From Anaerorhabdus furcosa (lineage in GTDB: Bacteria; Bacillota_I; Bacilli_A; Erysipelotrichales; Erysipelotrichaceae): a stretch of 64,000 nt of DNA. The position numbers were made by a program, and so were the translations under genes. The stretch lies in NCBI RefSeq assembly GCF_900167375.1, contig NZ_FUWY01000008.1:31664-95663 (forward strand), in the 5' to 3' direction. The stretch's first letter is position 1. Each line of letters begins with the position of its first letter. The notes beneath the pieces were generated by a model. That model was not told the DNA's origin, searched no databases, and was given only the letters and a program-made list of their open reading frames with translations. Positions 33,233 through 41,807 of this stretch are shown here, one piece after another.

Positions 33233-34512
33233 TGATTATATTGAATTTTATTTATTGTTTTGTCGAGCTAAATACATTGTTTATCTTATGCAATATTTTC
33301 ATTGATAAAAAATACGGTGATTTGATTAATGGTTTTACCATATCTTTATTTTCTATTATTAACTTTTTGATAACTCAAATATATCCAAATACTTTAGGAA
33401 CAATTTTTCTTGTATTATTTGCAACTATTATGTGTTTTATACTATTTCAATACAAAATCAAAGAAATTATTTTCCTATCCTTTATATTTTTTATAGTTGT
33501 TGGAATAATTTCCACCATTACAATTAATATTATTTCATTAACATCTGGTTTATCATCACATGAATTACTAAATAATTCATTAATTTATTTATTTGGTGGC
33601 ATATTTAATAAACTAATCCCCCTAGTTCTTGTATTTTCAATTAGAAAATATAGAAAGAATAATGAAATTATTGAAATACAGAATATCATAATCTTTTTTT
33701 CATTAATCATTTTTCTCTTTATCATAATTGTCGCACAATATTCTCTCGTATTGACTATTCGAGATGAAAAATCAAGAATTTTATCTCTATTAATTTCATT
33801 ACTATTAATAATTATTTTTACTATTATAGTAGTTATTTTATCCAAGTATAATAACTTACAAAAAAATAGCTTAACTTCACAATACAATAATAATATCCTA
33901 GCACTCTACAAAGACTACGAAATTAACTTAATTAGAAATAGAGAGGAGCTTATTATGATAAAACACGACTTAAAACACCATGATCAATTATTTAAAACAC
34001 TAATTCTTGAGAAACACTATGATAAAGCAATTAGCTCTATTAATCAATTGATCGAAAAAACAAATTCTATATCATCAACGGTATTTAGTAATAATATTGT
34101 ATTAGATAGTATTATTAATAATTTTATTACTGAATATTTAAACATCAAATTTACAATAAATATAAATACTTCTTTATCTTTGCTAGATGAGTTGGACACT
34201 TGCATTTTATTTTCAAATTTGCTAAGTAATGCAGCACATAGTGCACTAAAATCAGATAAAAAAATTATTGAACTTATAGTATTGGAAAATGAAAACTTCT
34301 ATGTAATTGAAGTAATAAATTCAATGGAATTTGAATTTATTGACATTAATATCACTTCAAAAAGAAAAAATAGCAATCACGGATATGGTCTAAAAAATAT
34401 TTACTCCATTATCCACAAATTTAAAGGAAATTATCATATTGATCAAACTAATCATCTATTTAGCTTTAAAATATTATTTCCTAAAGGAAGTATTCAAAAT
34501 GAAAAAAATTAG
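33232..34512 (+). CDS. agrC: sensor histidine kinase, AgrC-like
   Basis: A 426-aa kinase with six or seven transmembrane helices in residues 1-205 and a HPK10-type cytoplasmic part. The phospho-acceptor is His245 in KHDLKHH, the N box is NLLSNAAHSA (N333), and the G box is HGYGLKNIYSI. Its ATG overlaps the agrA stop (TAATG). It is expected to sense the AgrD-derived cyclic peptide at the cell surface and to phosphorylate AgrA. Confidence 0.92.
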   Translation: MIILNFIYCFVELNTLFILCNIFIDKKYGDLINGFTISLFSIINFLITQIYPNTLGTIFLVLFATIMCFILFQYKIKEIIFLSFIFFIVVGIISTITINIISLTSGLSSHELLNNSLIYLFGGIFNKLIPLVLVFSIRKYRKNNEIIEIQNIIIFFSLIIFLFIIIVAQYSLVLTIRDEKSRILSLLISLLLIIIFTIIVVILSKYNNLQKNSLTSQYNNNILALYKDYEINLIRNREELIMIKHDLKHHDQLFKTLILEKHYDKAISSINQLIEKTNSISSTVFSNNIVLDSIINNFITEYLNIKFTININTSLSLLDELDTCILFSNLLSNAAHSALKSDKKIIELIVLENENFYVIEVINSMEFEFIDINITSKRKNSNHGYGLKNIYSIIHKFKGNYHIDQTNHLFSFKILFPKGSIQNEKN

Positions 34513-35080
34513 CGAGAAAATTGCAATTTACATCAATGATAATGTTAATCAGTCATTTCCATTAAATAAATTAAGATATGGTATCGAATTATTTCTTAGT
34601 CAATCCATATTAATAATAAGCATGGTCTTGATTTCCTTGATGATAAACAAATTAAATTCTGTAATGCAATTTATGATTCCATTAATATTCATTAGAACTT
34701 TTTGTGGTGGATATCATACAAAAACATTTTTTGAATGCTTCATAATCACAAATAGTATTTGTTTTTTCAGTGTATTCTTTGCAGAGTATTATATAAATCC
34801 TATCTTCTATCTATTCCTATCGATTATTTCCTTAATTATTATTTTCATATTTACTCCTCTTATTAATCACGATACAAATCTACCGCGGAAAAAGATAAAT
34901 TGTTTCATTGCGTATATAATCTCAAGTTTTTTCTCATTATTTGTATTACTTCCTATTGATATCTTAAATATAAATAAAAACATTATCTCACTGGTTTTAG
35001 TAGCTGTTGCAATTTCGTTATTAATTCAATATTTTATAAAAAAAAATAGAACATTCTATCTTTTGCAATTATTTAGTTAA
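34499..35080 (+). CDS. agrB: AgrB-like peptide-processing membrane endopeptidase
   Basis: A 193-aa membrane protease with five or six helices. The AgrB signature RTFCGGYHTKTFFEC has catalytic His73 and Cys80. AgrB removes the C-terminal tail of AgrD and forms the (thio)lactone ring. Start at 34499 has AAAGGAAG upstream and overlaps the agrC end by 14 bases. No agrD gene is adjacent on this side; the only AgrD-like gene is at 28431-28538 on the other strand. Confidence 0.92.
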   Translation: MKKISEKIAIYINDNVNQSFPLNKLRYGIELFLSQSILIISMVLISLMINKLNSVMQFMIPLIFIRTFCGGYHTKTFFECFIITNSICFFSVFFAEYYINPIFYLFLSIISLIIIFIFTPLINHDTNLPRKKINCFIAYIISSFFSLFVLLPIDILNINKNIISLVLVAVAISLLIQYFIKKNRTFYLLQLFS

Positions 35081-35184
35081 CACTTTAGTATTTTTACTTT
35101 TATTTATACTATTGCAAATTAAAAAATAATTCTATGAAATTCATTTTCAGAGAAAAAAATAACTATTCAATTTCTTCTTGAATT

Positions 35185-35706
35185 TTAAAAATATCTCTTA
35201 ACACTTTTCATATACTGGATGTATTCCTCTTTAAATTGGTCCTTACACCATTTCTCCTCAGATAGGATAATCCAATGTGAAGATATTTGAAAAATGAGTA
35301 CAATAATAAGCAATAGAATGGATTCTGTTAAGAGTGCACATCCCACAAAGATGAAGAAGTAAGAAACATACATTGGATTCCTTGAATATCGGTATATTCC
35401 ATTTCTATTTATACCTGTTGAAGATGGTTTTGCAAAGTCATGAATTGTTAGTGTACATAGGATTAAGCCTAAACAATAGATTATAACTCCACTAAAAAAA
35501 AGCCAGCTAGTATAATTATCAATTTTCAAAAATATTAGATAGAGGCACAATCCTATCGTTGAAAATTGATAAATATAGTAAGCAATGACTTCATATCCTT
35601 GCATATTTGGAAAATGTGCTGCACGCTTTATTGCATGCTTGTTTAATTTTGATAAATAAACAAATCGAATAAGTAAAAATGGCACAAGTAACCAGAATCC
35701 ATTCAT
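35185..35706 (-). CDS. isoprenylcysteine carboxyl methyltransferase-like membrane protein
   Basis: A 173-aa integral membrane protein of the ICMT/PEMT-like methyltransferase family, with about five helices. The SAM-binding signature GIYRYSRNPMYVSYFFIFVG and the C-terminal EEKWCKDQFKEEYIQYMKSVKRYF are characteristic. Bacterial substrates are mostly unknown (lipids or isoprenoids). It is convergent with agrB, and a link to the peptide system cannot be shown. Confidence 0.85.
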   Translation of the reverse strand: MNGFWLLVPFLLIRFVYLSKLNKHAIKRAAHFPNMQGYEVIAYYIYQFSTIGLCLYLIFLKIDNYTSWLFFSGVIIYCLGLILCTLTIHDFAKPSSTGINRNGIYRYSRNPMYVSYFFIFVGCALLTESILLLIIVLIFQISSHWIILSEEKWCKDQFKEEYIQYMKSVKRYF

Positions 35707-35726
35707 AATAGAAATCCTCTTTTTAT

Positions 35727-36296
35727 TTATTTTAACACATTACAATCTGATTTCTCATATTTGTTGTGTCCTTGAAGACTTTTCTTATATCTCCAACATT
35801 TTATTGCATCTTCTAAAGATTTGCCTTTATTGTCTTGAAAGAAAGCTCGAATATAGGTATTGTATTCAAATTGTTTATCAATGGCTGCACCTTGTTTCTT
35901 TTTGATATTCAATAGAATTGGATAGGCATCTATTGCATCTTGAAATGTTTTACCTGAATTTTCTTTTAACCATCTTTGAAAAGGAACATTGAATGAAAAT
36001 GTTGGACCTAGATATTGTTTAAAGAAAGCTCTATGCTTTTCAGAGTATCTCATATGAGGTAAAATCACAGTCGCTAATGAGAAAGTTTGATTAACTTCAA
36101 TAGTTCTTTGTTTCTTATTTGTCTTTAATACAGATCCATCTTTTAAATATTGTTGGATACGGTTAGTTAATTCTATTTTCCCTCCACTTGTAGGAAGATT
36201 ATAGTCTCTACAAAATTGAATTAATTCTTCTTTAAGATAATAGAATTCAGTGAACAATTGACTATCTAAATTCTTATCCAGGATGGGTCTATTCAT
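35727..36296 (-). CDS. SAP-domain / DUF6434-like protein
   Basis: A protein of about 189 aa. An N-terminal SAP-like helical motif (YYLKEELIQFCRDYNLPTSG followed by KIELTNRIQQYL) is typical for binding nucleic acid. The C-terminal part (about 85-180; HRAFFKQYLGPTFSFNVPFQRWL) resembles the DUF6434 proteins. ATG 36296 is preferred over GTG 36311 because AGGTGG lies 10 bases before it; the gene overlaps the preceding one by eight bases. Function unknown. Confidence 0.75.
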   Translation of the reverse strand: MNRPILDKNLDSQLFTEFYYLKEELIQFCRDYNLPTSGGKIELTNRIQQYLKDGSVLKTNKKQRTIEVNQTFSLATVILPHMRYSEKHRAFFKQYLGPTFSFNVPFQRWLKENSGKTFQDAIDAYPILLNIKKKQGAAIDKQFEYNTYIRAFFQDNKGKSLEDAIKCWRYKKSLQGHNKYEKSDCNVLK

Positions 36297-36729
36297 CTTG
36301 AGATTTACCACCTATTTGATTCGTTGCTTTCATTGTGAGTAGAAGTTTAAGATCCGTCAAATCGTTTAAATTAAGAATACGAAAATGTATCCAACCACCA
36401 TCACTACATGGATATTTATTTTGAATTAACTCTTGGGTATCTTTAGATACACTATGAAATACATGATCAAATTGTTTATTATCCATTCTTAACATCACTG
36501 TAAAAGCATCCTTCTCCGCAAAAATATCACAGATATGTTTATTTTTACTAGCGTATTTCATTCCCCATCCATACTGATTACCATAAGGAAATCTCAAATT
36601 CTTCTTCAACTTTAATTCATCTATTAAAAATTGATCAATTTGAATAAAGTATTGTTTTCTTTTGCCACAAGTTTCTATAAACTCTTCAATCGAAGGCATC
36701 GTTTGTTTATCTAGCATTCTTTCATACAT
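36289..36729 (-). CDS. DUF3788 family protein
   Basis: A 146-aa cytoplasmic protein with the family pattern GNQYGWGMKYASKNKHICDIFAEKDAFTVML and a C-terminal GGWIHFRILNLNDLTDLKLLL. Members are of unknown function and common in Firmicutes and Bacteroidota. It overlaps the SAP-domain gene and follows the YoaP-like gene by one base, so the three are one unit. Confidence 0.8.
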   Translation of the reverse strand: MYERMLDKQTMPSIEEFIETCGKRKQYFIQIDQFLIDELKLKKNLRFPYGNQYGWGMKYASKNKHICDIFAEKDAFTVMLRMDNKQFDHVFHSVSKDTQELIQNKYPCSDGGWIHFRILNLNDLTDLKLLLTMKATNQIGGKSQDE

Positions 36730-36730
36730 A

Positions 36731-37474
36731 TTAAATTCCTAATACTTTCTTTGCTATATTAGCATTTAACATTAAATGTGTTTCATATTTTCCTTGATTA
36801 AAAACAGCCCAGTTATTAAATAAGCAAGGAATATTTTTTGCTATTTCTAATGTATCTATCACAATTAAATCCAAAGCTACTTTGTTTTCCTTGCACACTG
36901 TTTCAACTTCTTTAATACAGTTTTGTGTAAATGGACATTGTGGACTATAATAAATCGTTAATTTCTTACTCTTAATTTTCATTTCTTTTGCAGTATCCAT
37001 AAAGCTTGGTTTTGTGCCATCAAAGGATAGAGCCATTAATTCGTAATCACCTATTGAATCCACCACTTCAAATCCATAGTGTTGTAAAAACTTCTTTTCA
37101 GATAAATAAGGTGTTTTCTTCTTAGACGATAAAATACAAATACCTGATTTCTTCTTTTTCTTTGCATCTTGTATGCAATATTCTAGTAAATTCTTCGCAT
37201 GTCCTTGTCCTTTAAAAGAGCCAGAAACCCATAGACAATAAATATAAAAATAGTTATTTCCTTGAACAGGTATCCATGCTTTTTCTAGTGGTGCATATTC
37301 AATAAACACTTTCCCTTGAGCATTTAATTTTCTAAATACATGGCCCTCTTTCATTCTAGATTTTAGCCATTCTTTTTTTATTTCTACCCCTTGTTGATGT
37401 TTTTTATCACTGATTGCACAACATATGTGTTCTTCATTGATATTATCTTTCGTTAGATTAATATATTCATTCAT
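36731..37474 (-). CDS. GNAT acetyltransferase with thioredoxin-like YoaP domain
   Basis: A 247-aa two-domain protein. The N-terminal GNAT domain (1-150) has LWVSGSFKGQGHAKNLLEYC as motif A and FLQHYGFEVVD near its end. The C-terminal domain (about 170-247) is thioredoxin-like with YYSPQCPFTQNC, a CPxT-type site, then IDTLEIAKNIPC. Architecture and length match B. subtilis YoaP. Substrate unknown. Confidence 0.85.
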   Translation of the reverse strand: MNEYINLTKDNINEEHICCAISDKKHQQGVEIKKEWLKSRMKEGHVFRKLNAQGKVFIEYAPLEKAWIPVQGNNYFYIYCLWVSGSFKGQGHAKNLLEYCIQDAKKKKKSGICILSSKKKTPYLSEKKFLQHYGFEVVDSIGDYELMALSFDGTKPSFMDTAKEMKIKSKKLTIYYSPQCPFTQNCIKEVETVCKENKVALDLIVIDTLEIAKNIPCLFNNWAVFNQGKYETHLMLNANIAKKVLGI

Positions 37475-37534
37475 TGTTATTCTCCTTTATTTAAATCTAT
37501 TATAACGAGATAAACATGACATCAAGTGTCATGT

Positions 37535-38284
37535 TTAGTTATCTTCTAATAAATATTTTAACATCCTTTCAGGACAGTTTAAAAATTCTTTAGTTAAAAT
37601 CACATGTTCACAATCCTGATACTCAACATGTCTAATTTCATTATCTTTGATTTCATAGATAAGTGCACCTGGATAGGAAAGTAAAATAGGTGAATGTGTT
37701 GCGATAATGAATTGAGAATTCTTTTTAACCAACAGATGGATCTCTGATAAAAGTGTCAATTGCCTTGATGGTGATAAAGCTGCCTCTGGTTCATCTAGAA
37801 TATACAGACCTTTTCCAAAGAAACGATTTTGTACTAATGCCATAAAACTTTCTCCATGGGATTGATTATGCAATGACTTACCACCATATTGATCAACCAG
37901 CATTGAACCACTTGAATCCTCATCCAAATCATCAATATTGGTCGCAACATTATAAAAACTCTCAGCTCGCAAAAAGAAACCATCCTTTGGATAATCATTT
38001 CTTGCGATTGTTAAGTAATTGGCTAGGGTTGATGTTGTATTCCTTGTTTCAAATAGAAAATTTCGTGAACCCCCTTCTGCATTGAATCCTGCTTGAATCG
38101 CAATTGCTTCGACTAGTGTTGATTTACCTGTGCCATTTTCACCAACTAAGAAAATTACATCGCAATCAAAACTCAAACGTCCTTGATTAAGCAAATCTTT
38201 TACAACTGGTAAGTCTTTCACATAGGATTCATCATCAATTTGTTTGATAAGAATACTCTCAATATATCGTTTACTCATCATCAA
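37535..38284 (-). CDS. AAA family ATPase (ABC-like, AAA_21 type)
   Basis: A 249-aa soluble ATPase with Walker A VGENGTGKST at about 46-55, HGESFMALVQNRF as signature-like region, Walker B LYILDEPEAALSPSRQ and the His switch IATHSPILLSYPG. Such stand-alone ATPases occur in uncharacterised defence or phage-related contexts but also alone. Nothing around it indicates a partner. Translation may begin at any of three close ATGs. Confidence 0.85.
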   Translation of the reverse strand: MMMSKRYIESILIKQIDDESYVKDLPVVKDLLNQGRLSFDCDVIFLVGENGTGKSTLVEAIAIQAGFNAEGGSRNFLFETRNTTSTLANYLTIARNDYPKDGFFLRAESFYNVATNIDDLDEDSSGSMLVDQYGGKSLHNQSHGESFMALVQNRFFGKGLYILDEPEAALSPSRQLTLLSEIHLLVKKNSQFIIATHSPILLSYPGALIYEIKDNEIRHVEYQDCEHVILTKEFLNCPERMLKYLLEDN

Positions 38285-38285
38285 A

Positions 38286-39059
38286 CTAAATTAGCTTTCT
38301 ACTCATTAAACTTCGAATCATATTTTTACCATTCATCCTTTGTACAAATGTCCTATAATCTAGTATATTTTCTTGTATTTCAAGTCGTTTTGCCCAGTTG
38401 ACTAACTCTTCTTGGTGAATAAAATTTCGATTTATCATTATCTCGATGGCATTAATAAACCTTTCATCTTCCTCATGTGTAAAGATTGTCAAAGGATTTG
38501 TAAATACAGTGGATGCACTATCTAATATTTCAATGCAATCATTTTTATTTGCATCCAAACTGAGTACGATTTCTTCTATTGCATCTGAGCAATGTGCAAT
38601 TGCATGAATCCAACCCCACTGTTCACTATAGCCACGATAATCTTTTTCCTTTTTAAAATAGTCGAATACACTTTGTTTCGTAGTTTGAAATTCTTCTCTT
38701 GATAAAAATGGATTTAATCGATTTCGATGCAAAATCAAAGCAACTACGAGTACAGAAAATGAACGAGTCAATACTCCTTGATTCTCTGATTGATTCATTC
38801 GGTAAAATAAATAGCGATCACTAATTAATTTTTGTAGTAATTCTTTGCACATAGGATTAGATATTTCTTTTCGTTCTACAATGAGTGTATAAAATGTCTT
38901 ATAAATAAGTTTATCTCTTAATTTTGGATCTTCATCTCCAATATAAAATAACATGTTATTTAATAATTCATCTTCATTGATTGTTACTATCTTTTCTTCT
39001 AGTATTTCTTTCAATATTTTTGAAAGCTCTACTCTTGAATAAACATTTCTTTCTTCCAT
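38286..39059 (-). CDS. DUF2785 family protein
   Basis: A 257-aa helical protein starting MEERNVYSRVELSKIL. Typical DUF2785 segments are present: DPKLRDKLIYKTFYTLI, GVLTRSFSVLVVALILHRN and EQWGWIHAIAHCSDAIEE. Start at 39059 is supported by GAGGTACTGTTT; the open frame further upstream runs into ruvB. Function unknown. Confidence 0.82.
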   Translation of the reverse strand: MEERNVYSRVELSKILKEILEEKIVTINEDELLNNMLFYIGDEDPKLRDKLIYKTFYTLIVERKEISNPMCKELLQKLISDRYLFYRMNQSENQGVLTRSFSVLVVALILHRNRLNPFLSREEFQTTKQSVFDYFKKEKDYRGYSEQWGWIHAIAHCSDAIEEIVLSLDANKNDCIEILDSASTVFTNPLTIFTHEEDERFINAIEIMINRNFIHQEELVNWAKRLEIQENILDYRTFVQRMNGKNMIRSLMSRKLI

Positions 39060-39123
39060 AAACAGTACCTCTTTTATTTTAGTATAGCGTACAAAATAAA
39101 AGAATGAAACTAAAAGCCTCATT

Positions 39124-40125
39124 CTAAAATAATTGATCATTATATGTAATTTGTAGATGTTCATATGCCTTTGGCGTTGCAACTCTGCCTCGTGCTGTAC
39201 GATTAATAAATCCAATTTGAATCAGATAAGGTTCATATACATCTTCTAGTGTTAAAGGTTCCTCACCAATTGAACTTGCTAGAGCTTCAAGACCTACAGG
39301 ACCTCCTCTAAAACGCTCAATTACACCTCTTAAATAATGAATATCCACTTCATCTAAACCCAATGCATCTACTTTTAATTGATCTAATGATGATTTCGCA
39401 ATTTCAATTGATATGATACCATTGTTTAAAACTTGTGCAAAATCACGAACTCTTCGAAGTAAACGATTTGCGATACGTGGTGTTCCACGAGATCTTTTTG
39501 CGATTTCAACTACTGCTTCATCCACAATTTCAACATTTAAGACACGTGCAGTACGTCGTACAATATCACCTAATTGTTCAATTGTATAATAGTCTAATTT
39601 AGATACAATACCAAAACGATCACGTAAAGGTGCTGTTAAATCACCTGCTCTTGTTGTTGCACCTACTAGAGTAAATGGTGGTAAATCCAAACGAATGGAG
39701 CGAGTTGTTGCGTCTTTTCCAACGACAACATCAATGCAAAAATCTTCCATTGCTGGATAAAGTACTTCTTCTACAACTTTAGGCAAACGATGAATCTCGT
39801 CTACAAACAACACATCTCCAGCTTCAATCATTGAAAGAATCGCTGCCAAATCACCTGGCTTTTCAATACTTGGACCACTGCATGTTCTTACTTTACCCTT
39901 CATTTCATTACCTAGAATATAAGCAAGTGTTGTCTTACCTAAACCCGGTGGACCATACAACAACACATGGTCCAGTGTTTCATTTCTTCCAAGTGCTGCT
40001 TGGATAAAAACTCTTAAATTATTTTTTAGTGAATCTTGACCAACATATTCATCTAGCCATTGAGGACGAAGTGTTTCTTCTTCATCTTCATTTTCTACAT
40101 TTGCAGATACAAGTCTCTCTTCCAT
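39124..40125 (-). CDS. ruvB: Holliday junction branch migration helicase RuvB
   Basis: A 333-aa AAA+ motor. Walker [10 protein letters not shown], Walker [11 protein letters not shown], sensor 1 GATTRAGDL, the arginine-finger region and a C-terminal winged helix ([13 protein letters not shown]). It starts one base after the ruvA stop. RuvB drives branch migration with RuvA; ruvC is absent, as in many Firmicutes. Confidence 0.97.
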   Translation of the reverse strand: MEERLVSANVENEDEEETLRPQWLDEYVGQDSLKNNLRVFIQAALGRNETLDHVLLYGPPGLGKTTLAYILGNEMKGKVRTCSGPSIEKPGDLAAILSMIEAGDVLFVDEIHRLPKVVEEVLYPAMEDFCIDVVVGKDATTRSIRLDLPPFTLVGATTRAGDLTAPLRDRFGIVSKLDYYTIEQLGDIVRRTARVLNVEIVDEAVVEIAKRSRGTPRIANRLLRRVRDFAQVLNNGIISIEIAKSSLDQLKVDALGLDEVDIHYLRGVIERFRGGPVGLEALASSIGEEPLTLEDVYEPYLIQIGFINRTARGRVATPKAYEHLQITYNDQLF

Positions 40126-40126
40126 T

Positions 40127-40705
40127 CTAACCTCCTACTTTCTTTTTCATTAAAAGTTGAAGTCCTAACTTCAAGTATTCATCACTTGATAAGCCTGGTC
40201 TTTCACTTAAACTATTCGCAACAGATTGAATTTCTCCTTGTTTATATCCTAAAGATTTTAATCCTTCTAATGCATCTTGTATTTCAGTTGATACAGGTTC
40301 ATTTTTATTTGCACTAACCAGTTTACCCTTTAAATCAAGTATAATTTGACTTGCAGTTTTATTTCCTACACCAGGCATTCCTTTTAAGAAACTAATATCC
40401 CCGTTTTCAATGGATTGAACAATTTGGGTATATGGAAATTTACTACACATTGCCATTGCTGTTCTAGGCCCTAGTCCTTTAACCGAAATCAGTTTAAGAA
40501 ACAATTCTTGTTCTTCCAAAGATAAAAAACCATATAAACTAAGTTCATCCTCACGTACATGTTGATACGTAAATATTTGAATTTCTTGATTTAATTTTAC
40601 AGATTCTGGATGACCAAAATTAATACGATAACCAATCCCTTGATTATCCAATATTATCCAATCAATTCCATAAGCAAATACTTTTCCTCGAATAAAAGCT
40701 ATCAT
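40127..40705 (-). CDS. ruvA: Holliday junction DNA-binding protein RuvA
   Basis: A 192-aa protein: OB-fold domain I ([13 protein letters not shown]), tandem helix-hairpin-helix domain II ([13 protein letters not shown] and [13 protein letters not shown]) and a C-terminal RuvB-binding three-helix domain. ATG 40705 has AAGGAAGG eight bases upstream; the GTG at 40714 is too close to the site. Forms an operon with ruvB. Confidence 0.96.
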   Translation of the reverse strand: MIAFIRGKVFAYGIDWIILDNQGIGYRINFGHPESVKLNQEIQIFTYQHVREDELSLYGFLSLEEQELFLKLISVKGLGPRTAMAMCSKFPYTQIVQSIENGDISFLKGMPGVGNKTASQIILDLKGKLVSANKNEPVSTEIQDALEGLKSLGYKQGEIQSVANSLSERPGLSSDEYLKLGLQLLMKKKVGG

Positions 40706-40754
40706 ATTTATCACCTTCCTTATTTTACCATAATTTGTATAGTGTAACCAAAGA

Positions 40755-40778
40755 AAAGAAGAACCTTTGTTCTTCTTT
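40755..40778 (-). terminator. terminator after the 146-aa membrane protein gene
   Basis: AAAGAAGAAC (40755-40764) and GTTCTTCTTT (40769-40778) form a perfect 10-bp stem with a CTTT loop, then TTCTTT on the minus strand. Confidence 0.85.
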
Positions 40779-40789
40779 CTAACTTGAAA

Positions 40790-41230
40790 TTATTCTTTAC
40801 TTTGAATCTCTTCAATAATTTCTATTTCTTCATCATCGATATCATCTGGTTTATCTTCATATTTCAAAGCATTCGCAATATCATTTTCTAATTCATTTGT
40901 TTCAACGCATTCTTTGCGTATTGTCGAAACATCATCTTTAACAAGTAAAGCTAAATCATTTTGATTGCTGACCATACGTTTAATTCCTTTAAGTTCTTGC
41001 AAACTTTCTTCTTGAATTTCAATAAGTATTGCAAATCCATATAGTGATGCACTTGTCAAAATTGTCATGAATAATGTAGCAACAAATGCTGTTACATTAA
41101 ATTGAGCTTCTACAAAGTATCGCATCATACCTCTCATTGACATTGTTGATAAACCGATTGATGCAACAATTCCAAATACTAAAAATAAAACTGCTAAAAC
41201 CTTCAATGTTATAATAATAATTTTTCTCAT
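40790..41230 (-). CDS. membrane protein of unknown function (146 aa)
   Basis: Two transmembrane helices (about 5-30 and 45-68) and an acidic cytoplasmic tail (about 75-146) with a coiled-coil-like stretch (EIQEESLQELKGIKRM). AGAGGTGAAAAT ribosome binding site. Single gene with its own terminator. Not recognised. Confidence 0.75.
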   Translation of the reverse strand: MRKIIIITLKVLAVLFLVFGIVASIGLSTMSMRGMMRYFVEAQFNVTAFVATLFMTILTSASLYGFAILIEIQEESLQELKGIKRMVSNQNDLALLVKDDVSTIRKECVETNELENDIANALKYEDKPDDIDDEEIEIIEEIQSKE

Positions 41231-41331
41231 ATTTTCACCTCTTGGACATTCTGGTCTAGTAAATAAGAATGCTTCCTTATCCTAATTTGACTGTAACACC
41301 AAGATTTTGAAAATACAATGAAAACGATTAT

Positions 41332-41724
41332 TCAAATTAAGAAACATAGCAGGATAAGAATAGCCCAAGGATTAAGTACAATTAGTGTTAGTGGAACAAC
41401 ATAAATTGCAAGTGAATAATCAATAACCAAGAATAATATTAATCCCATGTAGATAAGGATAACCCACCATTTATATTGAATAACAGAATCTTTAAATTCA
41501 TATAAATCTTTCTTTCTCATTTGCCAAAGAATTATTGAAACAATAAAAGTAACAAACAATAAAATACAAATAAGATAAAACCACAACCCACCTTGTATTT
41601 CAGAAAAGTAAAGCTTTGTTGGTCCAAAATAAACATCATTGAATGCAACAGTTATAAAATATGTATTGAATATTGAAAACAATATAAGCACAAGCAACAT
41701 TGACTTGAATTTTTTTGATTGCAT
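41332..41724 (-). CDS. membrane protein of unknown function (130 aa)
   Basis: Four hydrophobic helices in about 130 aa and almost no loops. ATG 41724 follows AGAGGTGGTTTT; the frame is open to 41751. Not recognised. Confidence 0.72.
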   Translation of the reverse strand: MQSKKFKSMLLVLILFSIFNTYFITVAFNDVYFGPTKLYFSEIQGGLWFYLICILLFVTFIVSIILWQMRKKDLYEFKDSVIQYKWWVILIYMGLILFLVIDYSLAIYVVPLTLIVLNPWAILILLCFLI

Positions 41725-41787
41725 AAAACCACCTCTTCGCAATGATAACATAATTTAATTCAAATCACGTGTCTAATACCCAAATTA

Positions 41788-41807
41788 AAACTCACTTGCG
41801 TGAGTTT
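41788..41807 (-). terminator. terminator after obg
   Basis: AAACTCAC (41788-41795) and GTGAGTTT (41800-41807) with a 4-base loop. The stem begins at the obg stop codon, and TTTTAATTT follows on the minus strand. Confidence 0.8.

Noticed and set aside
37535..39059. AAA ATPase plus DUF2785 as a defence system
   Set aside because: No nuclease, toxin or reverse transcriptase is adjacent, and the two genes only share direction; nothing supports a defence role.
39060..39215. Longer start for the DUF2785 gene
   Set aside because: The upstream part is antisense-like shadow of ruvB sequence in another frame; the ATG at 39059 has its own ribosome binding site.
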